This document shows positions 1 to 8,360 of a stretch of DNA of 64,000 bases, piece by piece. The first letter of the stretch is position 1; each line of letters opens with the position of its first letter. Below the pieces are notes generated by a model. That model did not search any database, was not told the DNA's origin, and was given only the letters and a program-made list of their open reading frames with translations. Origin of the DNA: Deltaproteobacteria bacterium Ga0077550 (GTDB taxonomy: Bacteria > Myxococcota_A > Polyangia > Nannocystales > Nannocystaceae); assembly GCA_001464385.1 (NCBI GenBank), contig LNFB01000163.1, positions 1-64,000 on the forward strand, in the 5' to 3' direction. A program made the position numbers and the translations under genes.

Positions 1-561
1 GCGACCGGTCTGCACTCGCCCGACGGCGTCGCGCGGCCGTGGTTCCTCCCGGCCTACTACGCGATGTTCGAGCTCGCGTCGGGCCTGCGCGCGGTCGCGT
101 TCGAGCGGCGCCCGCTCGCGTCGATGCTGGGCCTGCGCCACCTCGGCACGATCATCGAGCGCCATGTCTATCGCGCCAGTGAGCCGCGATCCGAACGGCA
201 GTGGGCGCAGGTCGAGCGCCTCGCGATCCGCACCCTCCTGTGCGTGAAGCGGACGCCGATGCGCGCCGAGACCCGGGCGCAGGCGCGGGCGCGGGGCCTC
301 GTGGTCCTGCGGGTCGACCTCGGAGCGGACGCGGCGATCGATCCCCGCGCGGTCGAGGCCGCGGCCCTGCTGGCGCTCGACCCGAGCAACGGACCTGTGC
401 TGGTGCACTGCGACGGAGGTCGTCACCGCGCCGGGATCGTCGGCGCGTGCATCCGTCGACTCCAGGGGTGGACGTTGGCCGAGGCGCTCGCCGAGTACGA
501 GCGGCTCGCGCGTCCGACCCCGCGGGTGCATGACCGCGCCGCGATCGTCGCGCTGTGGTGA
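1..561 (+). CDS. CX5R-type (dual-specificity/tyrosine) phosphatase-like protein, 5' end outside window
   Basis: The reading frame is open from base 1, so the start probably lies upstream; the first in-window ATG is at 64. The C-terminal half carries the phosphatase signature HC-x5-R (H and C encoded near 406-411, reading HCDGGRHR), typical of small dual-specificity and Siw14-like phosphatases, in which the Cys forms the phospho-enzyme. The general acid Asp could be one of the Asp residues about 30 positions earlier (VDLGADAAID), but this is not certain. The N-terminal part (WFLPAYYAMFELASG) is hydrophobic and may be a membrane segment. It converges on the next gene with 7 nt between stop codons. 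Substrate (protein, lipid or inositol phosphate) cannot be told. Confidence 0.72.
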   Translation, partial: ATGLHSPDGVARPWFLPAYYAMFELASGLRAVAFERRPLASMLGLRHLGTIIERHVYRASEPRSERQWAQVERLAIRTLLCVKRTPMRAETRAQARARGLVVLRVDLGADAAIDPRAVEAAALLALDPSNGPVLVHCDGGRHRAGIVGACIRRLQGWTLAEALAEYERLARPTPRVHDRAAIVALW

Positions 562-573
562 CCCTCGATCACC
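557..573. terminator. Short hairpin spanning two convergent stop codons
   Basis: GGTGA (557-561) pairs with TCACC (569-573) around a 7-nt loop. The arms contain the TGA of the upstream plus-strand gene and the TGA of the minus-strand gene. There is no U tract, so its role as a bidirectional terminator is only suggestive. Confidence 0.3.
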
Positions 574-1573
574 GCCCCTTCGCGCCGCGTCGCTTCGCCG
601 CGCTGCGGCCCTTCTTCTTCTTCCCCTTCTTCCGCCGCTCTGCGTCGCGGCAGCCCACGTCGTCGTCGGTGCACGCGAACCGCACGTGCATGTGGTCGTC
701 GTGCCCGCCCCACGCGCGGAGGATCGCCTGCTTCTTCGCGCGCGGATCCGTGGCCAACACCGAGAACACCGACGGCAACCGCTCGGGCGCGACGCTGGCG
801 AGCGCGTGGGGCAAGAGCTGGTTCTGGACGCTCTCGGCCATGAAGATCGACTCGACCGCGCCGCTGGCGAGCAGCCGCTGGACCAGTCCCCACGTCGCCG
901 CCGCGTCCATCGTGCGCGGCGTGCCGACGGTGAATTTGTGGGCCGCCGGCGGCACGAGCAGCACGTAGCCCACGTCGACATCGCGGCCGCTGCGATGGGA
1001 GCGATGCGGGCGCACCGTCCCGCCTCCACGGCGCGAGAACTCGCCGAGCAGCACGGGCTGGGCCTCGGGGAACCGCTCGCGCCACTCGGCGATCGACGCG
1101 GCGAGCTCGACGACGACGTGGCGGGTCGCCCAGGTGCGCGGCCGGTAGGCGCGCAGGGCCCAGCCGTCGCCCTCGGGGAACGGGGCGGCGTGCTCGAGCC
1201 GACCGCGGTTCGGCGCGCCGACCGAGCGCGACGGCGCCGCGGGGTCGTGGCGATACACGAGCACACGCTGCCCGGCCGCGACCCTGCCGTCGGCGAGACT
1301 CGGATCGAGGGCGCGCAGATCGTCGTGGGCGATGCCGAAGCGCTCGGCGACCTGCTTCACCGACTCGGCCCGCGGCGCGGTCCACCACACGCGCCCCAGC
1401 TCGACGCGGGCACGCGGCTCGAACGGGACGACCGGGTCGAAGCCGCGACTGGCCGGCAACGGATCGACGAACTCCGGCGCCGCCGCGATCTCGGGCGCGC
1501 TCGGGTAGGCCGCACTGGTGGCGAACAACAGCGTCGCGGCGAGCCCGAGCGCGCGGATGCAGCAGATCGGCAT
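569..1573 (-). CDS. LysM domain-penicillin-insensitive murein endopeptidase (MepA/peptidase M74-like), exported
   Basis: A 334-aa exported protein. Residues 1-22 form a signal peptide (AATLLFATSAA). A LysM peptidoglycan-binding domain lies at about 59-108. A MepA-type LAS metallopeptidase domain occupies about 130-300, with the zinc-site motif HRSGRDVDVG (H193, D200) and the C-terminal DDHMH (H294, H296). MepA enzymes cut the D-Ala-mDAP cross-bridge of peptidoglycan in the periplasm. The tail after residue 300 is Lys/Arg-rich (KKGKKKKGR) and may bind cell wall or nucleic acid. A paralogue with four LysM domains is encoded near 28.7 kb. The ATG at 1573 is supported by TAGCGT exactly 6 nt upstream. 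Confidence 0.88.
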   Translation of the reverse strand: MPICCIRALGLAATLLFATSAAYPSAPEIAAAPEFVDPLPASRGFDPVVPFEPRARVELGRVWWTAPRAESVKQVAERFGIAHDDLRALDPSLADGRVAAGQRVLVYRHDPAAPSRSVGAPNRGRLEHAAPFPEGDGWALRAYRPRTWATRHVVVELAASIAEWRERFPEAQPVLLGEFSRRGGGTVRPHRSHRSGRDVDVGYVLLVPPAAHKFTVGTPRTMDAAATWGLVQRLLASGAVESIFMAESVQNQLLPHALASVAPERLPSVFSVLATDPRAKKQAILRAWGGHDDHMHVRFACTDDDVGCRDAERRKKGKKKKGRSAAKRRGAKGR

Positions 1574-1579
1574 TGCACC

Positions 1580-1585
1580 ACGCTA
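1580..1585 (-). promoter_or_regulatory. -10-like hexamer TAGCGT, leaderless geometry
   Basis: TAGCGT is followed by 6 nt (GGTGCA) and the ATG of the MepA-like gene. Transcription would begin at or next to the start codon. No convincing -35 was seen. Confidence 0.45.
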
Positions 1586-1700
1586 CCCGCTCGAGCCCGC
1601 GTCGTGCGGACGATCCGCGAGCGAAGAGCACCGCGTTCGCGATCGATCTGCGATCCCGTAGACACATGCGGCAGAGCGGCTGCGCGATGCGTCACGGCCC

Positions 1701-2435
1701 TCACGGGGGAAGCCGTGGCGCGGGAGTGTCGATCGAACTGCCGTGTCGCGAGCGGCGGACAACGGTCGTCGCGCGCCGCCGCGCCGCGCGGCGCCGAGCT
1801 GCTGCGATCGCGACTGCGAACCCCATCGTCACGAGCACCGCCGCGAGCACCTGGATTCCCCGCACCTGCAGCGGCTCGCTCCCGGGGGAGAGCGCGGGCC
1901 ATCCGTGCCTCCACACCGCCATCGGGTCGACGCCGACCAGGAGCGCGGCGGCGATCGAGAGCCACAGCCCAGCGACGACGACGCAGCGATCGAGGCCGTC
2001 GGGCGTGGGCTCGCGCAACGCCTCGACGAATCGACGGACCGGGTCGCTCACCGCGAGTCCGAACCCGAGGCCGAGGGCGGCGCCGATCGGCGCACCGACC
2101 ACGGCCGCGATCGCAGCCATGGGAATCGCAGGGACGACCTCGCCGCCGGCCACGCTCGCGGCGAGGAACGCGACCGGAACGTTCAGCAGCCCGAAGCCGA
2201 CGGCGACCAGGAGCGTGCGCCGCAGCCCCGCCCGCTCGGGCCGGGACATCGCCCGCTCGACGGCCAAGGCGCACATCACCGCGGTCGCGAGGGCGCCCGC
2301 GATCCACTGACCGGAGGGCAGTCGCAGCACGCAGGGCAGCGCGACCATCCCGAAGAGCAGGCCCGCGGCGCCCCCGACGAGCGGCAGGAGCCTCCGGACG
2401 ATCGCGACGGGGAGCAGGGGATCGACGGGCGCCAC
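1701..2435 (-). CDS. Polytopic membrane protein of unknown function
   Basis: A 244-aa protein starting at GTG. It has roughly six hydrophobic segments, near residues 15-37, 43-60, 72-92, 98-125, 150-168 and 188-206, and a basic, disordered C terminus (RRRAARRR). No catalytic motif or recognised family was identified. It is on the same strand as its neighbours but is separated from the MepA-like gene by about 130 nt and has its own -10-like element, so it is probably monocistronic. Small solute transport or a structural inner-membrane role is possible, but neither can be supported from the sequence. Confidence 0.68.
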   Translation of the reverse strand: MAPVDPLLPVAIVRRLLPLVGGAAGLLFGMVALPCVLRLPSGQWIAGALATAVMCALAVERAMSRPERAGLRRTLLVAVGFGLLNVPVAFLAASVAGGEVVPAIPMAAIAAVVGAPIGAALGLGFGLAVSDPVRRFVEALREPTPDGLDRCVVVAGLWLSIAAALLVGVDPMAVWRHGWPALSPGSEPLQVRGIQVLAAVLVTMGFAVAIAAARRRAARRRATTVVRRSRHGSSIDTPAPRLPP

Positions 2436-2441
2436 GGGTCC

Positions 2442-2447
2442 AGACTG
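2442..2447 (-). promoter_or_regulatory. -10-like hexamer CAGTCT, leaderless geometry
   Basis: CAGTCT (matching the conserved A at position 2 and T at position 6) is followed by 6 nt (GGACCC) and the GTG start at 2435. The match to consensus is weak; the exact spacing is what makes it worth listing. Confidence 0.3.
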
Positions 2448-2573
2448 CCGGCGCGCGGTGAGCTCGTCCGGATCGGATCGCTCGAGCCGTCGAGAACGAC
2501 GGGTGAACGGTCGCGACGGATCGACGGCGGCCTCGCATGCGGGAGCCGCGTGCGCGGATCGAGGCCGACGCCG

Positions 2574-3698
2574 TCAGTGGGGCGTGTGACGGTCGAAGAC
2601 CTCGGCGAGTCGGGTCGCGTCCTCGCGATCCAGGGGTGGGTCGAGGACGTCGATGACGTCTCCCACCCAGGTGAAGCCCTGCTGCCGATCGTGGGCCTCG
2701 GCGAATGCGGCCGCTTCGTCAGCGCCGATGTGCTCGAGGTACGCCCGGGTCGCGGCGCGGACGATCGATTCGCGCAGGAGCGTGGTCCAGTCGCCGTAGC
2801 CGACGGCCGCCATCTGGGCGCGCGTGTGTTCGAAGAGACGCTCGGTGCTCGGCTGCAACAGGTCGGTGTACCCATCGAACACGGGGTTGAGGTAGCTGTG
2901 GGCGGCCTCGTGGACGACGAAGACGAAGAGCTCTTGCTCGGGTCGCGGCATCCCCTCTTCGTCGGGCTTCCACAGCACCACGATCTCGTAGGCCTCCTTG
3001 GTGCCGTCGGCGAGGCGCACGCTGGGACCGTAGTTGCCCTTCTCGGTGAGCAGGCCCTGCACCAACACGACGGCGTCGACCCGGGTGCCCGAGTACGCCT
3101 CGAGCCAGTCCATGGTGTCGTCGTCGTATCGACGGACGAAACCATCGAGACTCGCCTCGACGCGATCGAAGAAGGCGCGCTCCTGGGCGAAGAACTCCTC
3201 GAGGTCGCCGGCGGCGACGAACGCTCGGACCTCGCCGAGGTACGCGTGCACGTCGACGTCCTGCCAGCGATCGTCCAGTCCCGGCGGAAGCGGGCGCAGG
3301 GGAACGCGTGGCTCGAGCCCCGGCCAGCTCAGGTGGACGGCGAGGCACATCGGGCCATCGAAGCCGATCCCGTGCTCCTCCGCCAGGCGCTGTGTGCTCG
3401 CGACTGCGGGATGACCCGCGAGCGTCGCGAGCTTCGCGTCCACACGCCGCTCGTAGGGCGTCGGATCGGCCCTGGTGGGGGCATACGGCGGGAGCCCGGC
3501 GACGCGCTGCAGCATCGAGAACACCTCGACGCGGGGGTCGACGCGCACCGTCACGCGGCTGCGCGCGGCGGGTGCGTCGGCGGCATCGATCATCGGCGCG
3601 GGGCGAGCGGGGGCCTGCTCGACCGGCGGCCGACACCCGAAGAGCACGAGCGCCGCGGCGAGCGGCACTCCGATCGACCGAGGGACGCGGGCCGCCAC
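2574..3698 (-). CDS. DUF4932-like HExxH lipoprotein (putative zinc metallopeptidase)
   Basis: A 374-aa lipoprotein: basic n-region, hydrophobic core and lipobox LFGC (C22). The zincin motif HEAAH is at 263-267, followed by SYLNP. This resembles the HEFSHSFVNP-type motif of DUF4932 proteins, a mostly uncharacterised family of predicted metallopeptidases. The segment before it (about 160-205, Phe-, Glu- and Asp-rich) also fits that family. A third zinc ligand was not assigned. GTG at 3698 is preceded at 7 nt by TATAGT, the best -10 hexamer in the window. The neighbour at 3912-4982 is another exported HExxH protein, but the two are unrelated in sequence. Confidence 0.75.
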   Translation of the reverse strand: MAARVPRSIGVPLAAALVLFGCRPPVEQAPARPAPMIDAADAPAARSRVTVRVDPRVEVFSMLQRVAGLPPYAPTRADPTPYERRVDAKLATLAGHPAVASTQRLAEEHGIGFDGPMCLAVHLSWPGLEPRVPLRPLPPGLDDRWQDVDVHAYLGEVRAFVAAGDLEEFFAQERAFFDRVEASLDGFVRRYDDDTMDWLEAYSGTRVDAVVLVQGLLTEKGNYGPSVRLADGTKEAYEIVVLWKPDEEGMPRPEQELFVFVVHEAAHSYLNPVFDGYTDLLQPSTERLFEHTRAQMAAVGYGDWTTLLRESIVRAATRAYLEHIGADEAAAFAEAHDRQQGFTWVGDVIDVLDPPLDREDATRLAEVFDRHTPH

Positions 3699-3705
3699 TC
3701 GACGA

Positions 3706-3711
3706 ACTATA
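3706..3711 (-). promoter_or_regulatory. -10 hexamer TATAGT
   Basis: TATAGT differs from the TATAAT consensus at one base and ends 7 nt before the GTG of the DUF4932-like gene. The predicted transcript would be leaderless or nearly so. The region 17 nt further upstream has no good -35. Confidence 0.55.
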
Positions 3712-3785
3712 GCGTCGGTTCGGAGCTCCGACGACGCCCGCCAAGCGGCCGCATCCCTTCGCTACGCCAGCGGCGTGACCTCGCC

Positions 3786-3804
3786 GGTATCCATGTCGGA
3801 TACC
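3786..3804. promoter_or_regulatory. Perfect inverted repeat GGTATCC-N5-GGATACC
   Basis: Seven-base arms (3786-3792 and 3798-3804) are separated by ATGTC and flanked by CC on both sides. The site lies about 75 bp upstream of the TATAGT promoter of the DUF4932-like gene, in the 213-nt gap between two minus-strand genes. An A/T-containing palindrome is conspicuous in this GC-rich sequence. It could be an operator or a hairpin at the 3' side of the neighbouring transcript. Confidence 0.4.
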
Positions 3805-3911
3805 CCCCGGCACGGACCTGCGCGGTGTGATCGCGGTCCGTGATGTCGCCGCTCACGAAGCTCGCGTGCCCGCGTAGAGCAGCGCGATCGCCTCGTCGGG
3901 GGAGAACCTCG

Positions 3912-4982
3912 TCACTCGACCGGGTACACGCGCAGCAGCGGCGCGCCGCCGGGGCGGTCGCGGACGATCATCGAGTGGCGCCCTGCGCCGAGCTCGAGCT
4001 CGACGATCGTCGGCGCTTCGGCGGGCAGGGCGGAGAGCCCCGCGGTCGGCGTCTGCTGCGAGCAGTCGCCGCATCGAGCCAGATCCACGGACACGTACTC
4101 GAACTCGAAGGCGACGGTCGCGGCGGAGGCGAGGTCGAACGCGAAGAGCTTCTCGCGGGCGAAGCTGGCGTCCTTGGGATCCTGGCTGGGCACGTCGAAG
4201 CCGGTGGCGAGCGGGTCGTCGCAGTCGAGGCCGTCGAGCTCGAAGGGGAGCTCGACCAAGGTGGTGCTGTCGTCGCTGCAGTACCAGAAGTCGTACGCGC
4301 ACCGCGGCTCGGCGATGAACGCGGCCCAGGCGTCGTCGAACGGCTCGTCGAAGGTCGCCGCGAAGCGCTCGCGGTAGGTCGCCTCGATGTCGGCGGAGGC
4401 GTCGCTCATCGCCCGGAAGAACGCGCGGTAGCGGGCGGGGCCGTAGCGCTCGAGGAGGAAGCGCGAGTAGACCGCGAGCATGTCGTAGTTCTCGCGGTCG
4501 AGGGTGGTGGAGAAGAGTGGGGCCTGCGAGAATGCGGCGACTTGCTCCGCGTCGAACGCGACCGCGAACGGGGGACCCAGGGCCTGGGCGGTGCCTTCCT
4601 TCAGCGAGCGAAGCGAGTCACCGTCGATGTCCGATTGCAGCGTGTGTACGAGTTCGTGATACGCGCCTCGCATGTTCGAGAACCACGCGCTGCCGCCACG
4701 GGCACAGCCCGCGAGGCCATCGCATGGCAGGTCCTCATCGGAGTCGGACGCGTGCAATGCGGCTTGGAACCCGACGGGGAGCTCCCCACCGTACACAGCG
4801 TGCGCCTCCTCGACGAAGCGATCATAGGCCTGGACCTGTCGGCCGCAGACCTCGATCCCCTCGCCGAGGTACAGATCCACGTACTCGCCGCGAATATCCG
4901 GCCCGTCACCGCCGCCGGCCTCGCAGGCGAGCGCCAGCACCACCCCACACGCGGTGGATCGATCTCCGAGACGTCGCCCCAC
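3912..4982 (-). CDS. Exported protein with HExxH...E (gluzincin-like) motif
   Basis: About 356 aa if translation starts at the GTG at 4982, which gives a compact leader ending in LALAC (possible lipobox); the frame stays open to a TTG at 5027. The central region carries HELVH (about residues 109-113 from the GTG) followed 16 residues later by Glu in LKEGTAQ. This is the spacing of gluzincin metallopeptidases, where that Glu is the third zinc ligand. Several Cys pairs suggest disulfides and therefore export. The C-terminal 150 residues look like a beta-rich domain. No family name could be assigned. It ends 213 nt before the start of the DUF4932-like gene on the same strand. Confidence 0.7.
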   Translation of the reverse strand: MGRRLGDRSTACGVVLALACEAGGGDGPDIRGEYVDLYLGEGIEVCGRQVQAYDRFVEEAHAVYGGELPVGFQAALHASDSDEDLPCDGLAGCARGGSAWFSNMRGAYHELVHTLQSDIDGDSLRSLKEGTAQALGPPFAVAFDAEQVAAFSQAPLFSTTLDRENYDMLAVYSRFLLERYGPARYRAFFRAMSDASADIEATYRERFAATFDEPFDDAWAAFIAEPRCAYDFWYCSDDSTTLVELPFELDGLDCDDPLATGFDVPSQDPKDASFAREKLFAFDLASAATVAFEFEYVSVDLARCGDCSQQTPTAGLSALPAEAPTIVELELGAGRHSMIVRDRPGGAPLLRVYPVE

Positions 4983-5066
4983 GACTCGCGCCCACCCTTG
5001 GGTAGCAGCGCGACCATCCGCCCGCAAGCCGCGGACCCTCGGCGCGCGCCGCCCTCGGGAAACCCC

Positions 5067-5468
5067 TCAGCTATGCCCGGTCAGCTTCGCCAACGCCCGC
5101 AGCGCGTCCGTCGTCGTGAACACCCCGAGCACCTGCGTCGCATGGCTCGGATCCACCACCACCGCGCTCCCGTACCGGTGCTCCGCCATCTCCGCCGCCA
5201 CCGCGTGCAGGTGCGCCCCGGGCCCGCAGGTGAACGGCTGCGCCGTCATCGCCTGACGCACCGTGATCTTCTCCGGGTTCCCGAGCACCGCGTCGACCAG
5301 GGCCACATCGCGGTCGCTGATGATCCCCACCAGGTGCCCGCCCTCGACGACCGGCAGGTGCCGCGCGTCGAGCTCGTGCATCCGTGCGCGGGCCTCGGTC
5401 AGTGGGAGATCCGGGGCGATGCACACCGGGGTCGGGGTCATGAACTCGCGGATGGTGGCGATCGTCAT
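5067..5468 (-). CDS. Tandem CBS-domain protein
   Basis: A 133-aa soluble protein made almost entirely of two CBS motifs. CBS1 covers about 7-66 (MTPTPVCIAPD ... GIISDRDVAL) and CBS2 about 71-130 (MTAQPFTCGPG ... GVFTTTDALRAL). Such stand-alone pairs bind adenosine nucleotides and act as regulatory modules. The ATG overlaps the TGA of the upstream HTTM gene (ATGA), so the two are probably translated in a coupled manner. That suggests the CBS protein regulates or accompanies the membrane protein. There are 39 nt between its stop and the start of the frame downstream. Confidence 0.85.
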   Translation of the reverse strand: MTIATIREFMTPTPVCIAPDLPLTEARARMHELDARHLPVVEGGHLVGIISDRDVALVDAVLGNPEKITVRQAMTAQPFTCGPGAHLHAVAAEMAEHRYGSAVVVDPSHATQVLGVFTTTDALRALAKLTGHS

Positions 5469-8017
5469 TGGTTGCCTTTTCCGTCTTGGGTGCCGAAGGC
5501 CGCGTCGTCCTGCGCCTCGGGCTCGCTGGGGTGCTTCTTGTCCCACGCCGCGCGCCGGTGCTTGATCCACGGCTTGAACGGCTGCTTCTCGGGGAGCGGA
5601 TCCAGACCGTAGCGCTCCCGCACAGAGTTGGGAAGCTGGCCCAGCACGGCCCCCGCACAGCGTTCGGTGTACTCGATCGACTCCGTGCCCTCGCGCTCGA
5701 GCAGGCCCTCGGGCGAGTACCAGCCGTTCTTGCGCACCTGCTCGGGCGACGGGATCTTGTAGGTGATCCGCACGAGCTCGACCTTCTTGGGCGCCGTGCC
5801 CTGGTTGTCGAGCGCCCACTCGCGGCACACGTAGCGGGCGTACCACTTGCGGTACCACTCGGTCGGGCCCGACTCGCCGCCGATGATGCGGCGGTTCATC
5901 TTGCGCATGCGGTCGTTGAAGATCCACGGGATCGGCTTGCGCTCGGCCGCGTAGACGTCGGTGCGCATGTCCCAGACGTCGCCGTTCTCGTCGGTGACGA
6001 GCACCTTGAGGAACACGTTGCTGCGCGGTGGGTTGGGCGCGAACATCCCCCACGCCTGATCGGTCTGGGTGATGGTCAGCCACTTGGCGAACACGCCGCG
6101 GGCCGGATCGCGGAACGATTTCAGGCAGTCCTTCTCGGGCATCAGCCACGTCGCGACGGCGCCGAGGTGCCACGCGATGAGCGAGCCGATGAGGATGCGA
6201 CCGAGCGGCCCGTAGGCCCACGGCGGCACCTCGCTGCCGGTGCGCGTGCCGGCCTGCTTGGCCGCGCCGCCGGCCCGCAACCCCGCGACGACGATGACGC
6301 CGAGCGCGGCGACCCACGTCAGCCACCAGAAGCTCGGGTGGACAGTGGTGCGCAGCACGATGCCGAGGACGACGAGCCCGAGCGCCGCGAGCATCGAGCC
6401 GAGCGGCTGCTCGGCCGTGTCGCGCGGGAGCTGCGGCAGGAGCGGATCCTCGGCGGGCAGCGGCGGATCTCCGCGGCGCACGTCGGCGGGCATCGGGACA
6501 CCCAGCTTACCGAGGCGCCGGCCGATCCCGCGGAGCATCAGCGCCACCTCGAGGCCGGTGAGGTACGCGATCCCGGCCGAGACCATGCCGGTCTGGAAGT
6601 GGCCGACGTTCATCATGAAGAACACGTGGCTCTGGAACACCACGGCGAGGAACAGCCACACGCGGCGACCGAAGAACCAGGTCGCGAACCACCGCACGTC
6701 GAGCACATAGGTGCGGGCGAGCGTGCGGCCGAAGATCTTGGAGATGCGGAACGGGCGGTTGGCCATCCGCCACCAGCCCCAGGCGATGAGGCTCATCAGC
6801 GCGATCCAGCCGCCGATGAACCAGCCGACCGAGAACGGCACGAAGTGCACGGGCCACGCGATCGCGGTGACCATCAAGCAGCACAGCGCGACGCCCACCC
6901 AGCAGGCGCGCACGACCCAGCGCCGCCAGGGCGAGAGCGGCGCGAGGCGCTCGGCGATCGCCCAGCGCGCGACCATGCCCACGATCACGACCGGGAACAT
7001 GACCTCCCACCAGTGGGTCACCCACGTCATCAGGCGCATGACGTTGGTGCCGAGCACCGACGACATCGCCTGCGGGTAGAACCGGTAGAAGTGGTCCATG
7101 TTGAGCGCGTAGTAGAACGCGTCGCCCTTGGCCCACACCGCGCCGTTCTTCACGATGCCGGTGTACGTGTAGATCGTCGCGAGCTGCAGCATCACCAGGC
7201 GCCGCGGCCACGCGGGGATGAGCCGATAGATCGCCTCGAGCCCGCCGGGGTGCGCCTCGCTCGGGGCCGCGCCCGCGCCGTCACCGGGGCCGCCGCGCTC
7301 CGAGAGCCGGCCCTGACGGCGCAGCTTGCGGCAGCGCAGCCAGTTGTCGACGCTGTACGCCTCGCCCGATCGCGCGAGCACGATGTACGCGAGGAAGCAG
7401 CGATAGACGAGCTCGGTGCCCTCCCAGAACAGCGGGTTGCGCTGCATGAGGCTGTTCATGAGCAGGAACGTCAGCACGCCCATCGTCCGCGTGCGAAACC
7501 CGATCATGAAGAAGAACGTCACCAGCTCGAACGCCCACAGGTGGATCCAGAAGGCGGTCGGCGTGTCCCAGAAGAAGAGCAGCGAGTACTTGGGACCGGC
7601 GAGGTACTGGAACACGCCGTGGATGTCGAAGAAGCCCCAGGGCTCCGCGGCGATCATGCCGTCGCCGAAGCCCTCGAACTGCTTGGCGGCGAACACCTGG
7701 CGGGCGACGTCGGCGGGGAAGATGCCCTCGTCCGTGAACAGGAACGTGAAGTACTCCCAGAGCCCGTTGATGTTGCACATCGTGAAGAACGCGAACACGA
7801 TGCGCAGCAGCGCCATCGAGCGCGGGTCCTCGCGAACGAGCCACCACTGCCGCCAGCGCGAGCCCTGCACGATGAACATCAGCGCGACGCAGATCGCCCC
7901 GAACAGCATCCACCAGCCGATCGAGGGCCCGAGGAGCAGGGCGGCCTCGTTGGGGACCTTGTCCTCGGCCAACGCCAACAGCGATCCCGACAACGCAGAC
8001 GACGCAAAGGAGTTCAC
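5465..8017 (-). CDS. HTTM-domain (vitamin K-dependent gamma-carboxylase-like) integral membrane protein
   Basis: An 850-aa polytopic protein starting at GTG. The N-terminal half has the HTTM pattern: a hydrophobic helix, then ALLRIVFAFFTMCNINGLWE, then FWIHLWAFELVTFFFMIGFRTR and NPLFWEGTELVYRCF. A hydrophilic loop around residue 235 separates it from further membrane helices. The last 230 residues form a soluble domain with many Trp and Tyr. HTTM proteins share a fold with vertebrate gamma-glutamyl carboxylase, but most bacterial members have unknown reactions; at 850 aa this one is long for the family. It overlaps the CBS gene by 4 nt. Function cannot be given beyond family membership. Confidence 0.85.
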   Translation of the reverse strand: MNSFASSALSGSLLALAEDKVPNEAALLLGPSIGWWMLFGAICVALMFIVQGSRWRQWWLVREDPRSMALLRIVFAFFTMCNINGLWEYFTFLFTDEGIFPADVARQVFAAKQFEGFGDGMIAAEPWGFFDIHGVFQYLAGPKYSLLFFWDTPTAFWIHLWAFELVTFFFMIGFRTRTMGVLTFLLMNSLMQRNPLFWEGTELVYRCFLAYIVLARSGEAYSVDNWLRCRKLRRQGRLSERGGPGDGAGAAPSEAHPGGLEAIYRLIPAWPRRLVMLQLATIYTYTGIVKNGAVWAKGDAFYYALNMDHFYRFYPQAMSSVLGTNVMRLMTWVTHWWEVMFPVVIVGMVARWAIAERLAPLSPWRRWVVRACWVGVALCCLMVTAIAWPVHFVPFSVGWFIGGWIALMSLIAWGWWRMANRPFRISKIFGRTLARTYVLDVRWFATWFFGRRVWLFLAVVFQSHVFFMMNVGHFQTGMVSAGIAYLTGLEVALMLRGIGRRLGKLGVPMPADVRRGDPPLPAEDPLLPQLPRDTAEQPLGSMLAALGLVVLGIVLRTTVHPSFWWLTWVAALGVIVVAGLRAGGAAKQAGTRTGSEVPPWAYGPLGRILIGSLIAWHLGAVATWLMPEKDCLKSFRDPARGVFAKWLTITQTDQAWGMFAPNPPRSNVFLKVLVTDENGDVWDMRTDVYAAERKPIPWIFNDRMRKMNRRIIGGESGPTEWYRKWYARYVCREWALDNQGTAPKKVELVRITYKIPSPEQVRKNGWYSPEGLLEREGTESIEYTERCAGAVLGQLPNSVRERYGLDPLPEKQPFKPWIKHRRAAWDKKHPSEPEAQDDAAFGTQDGKGNQ

Positions 8018-8138
8018 CCATCGAGCTTTTGCCTGCGCCCCACCCCGTCACCAGCGCAGTTCCTGCGTCATCTCACGCAAGCACCCCTGGAGAATCCGCG
8101 GCGAAAAAGCGGCACCGCTGTTGCAGTAGTAGCGGCGC

Positions 8139-8285
8139 ATGACGACTCTCCTCGCGCTTCGCTTCGTCGACGTCGGTGGCATCTTCGTGATGGCATTGCT
8201 CTGGACCGTGCTCGGCACCCTGTTCTTCGCCATCGTGCGGCGGACCAAGGGGTACCGCGAGCACGGCGATCCCCGCGGTCTGTGA
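8139..8285 (+). CDS. Possible 48-aa single-pass membrane protein
   Basis: ATG at 8139 opens a 48-codon frame ending in TGA at 8283-8285. The product has a short n-region, one convincing transmembrane helix (about residues 12-33, VGGIFVMALLWTVLGTLFFAIV less its ends) and a charged tail RRTKGYREHGD. Positive charges follow the helix, consistent with an N-out orientation. The competing minus-strand frames here are Arg/His-rich and look non-coding. There is no clear Shine-Dalgarno or -10. It sits alone between two minus-strand genes, so it would need its own promoter. Confidence 0.42.
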   Translation: MTTLLALRFVDVGGIFVMALLWTVLGTLFFAIVRRTKGYREHGDPRGL

Positions 8286-8360
8286 GCGACCGCGCGCGCA
8301 CGGCATGCGGCATCGGCTGCGCACGCGCATGGGGTGCGCGTGCGGTGGCGCATGCGTTGA

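Noticed and set aside
8073-8330. Minus-strand 85-codon frame in the gap before the HTTM gene
   Set aside because: Arg/His/Ala-rich with no start context; the plus-strand 48-aa frame is more protein-like.
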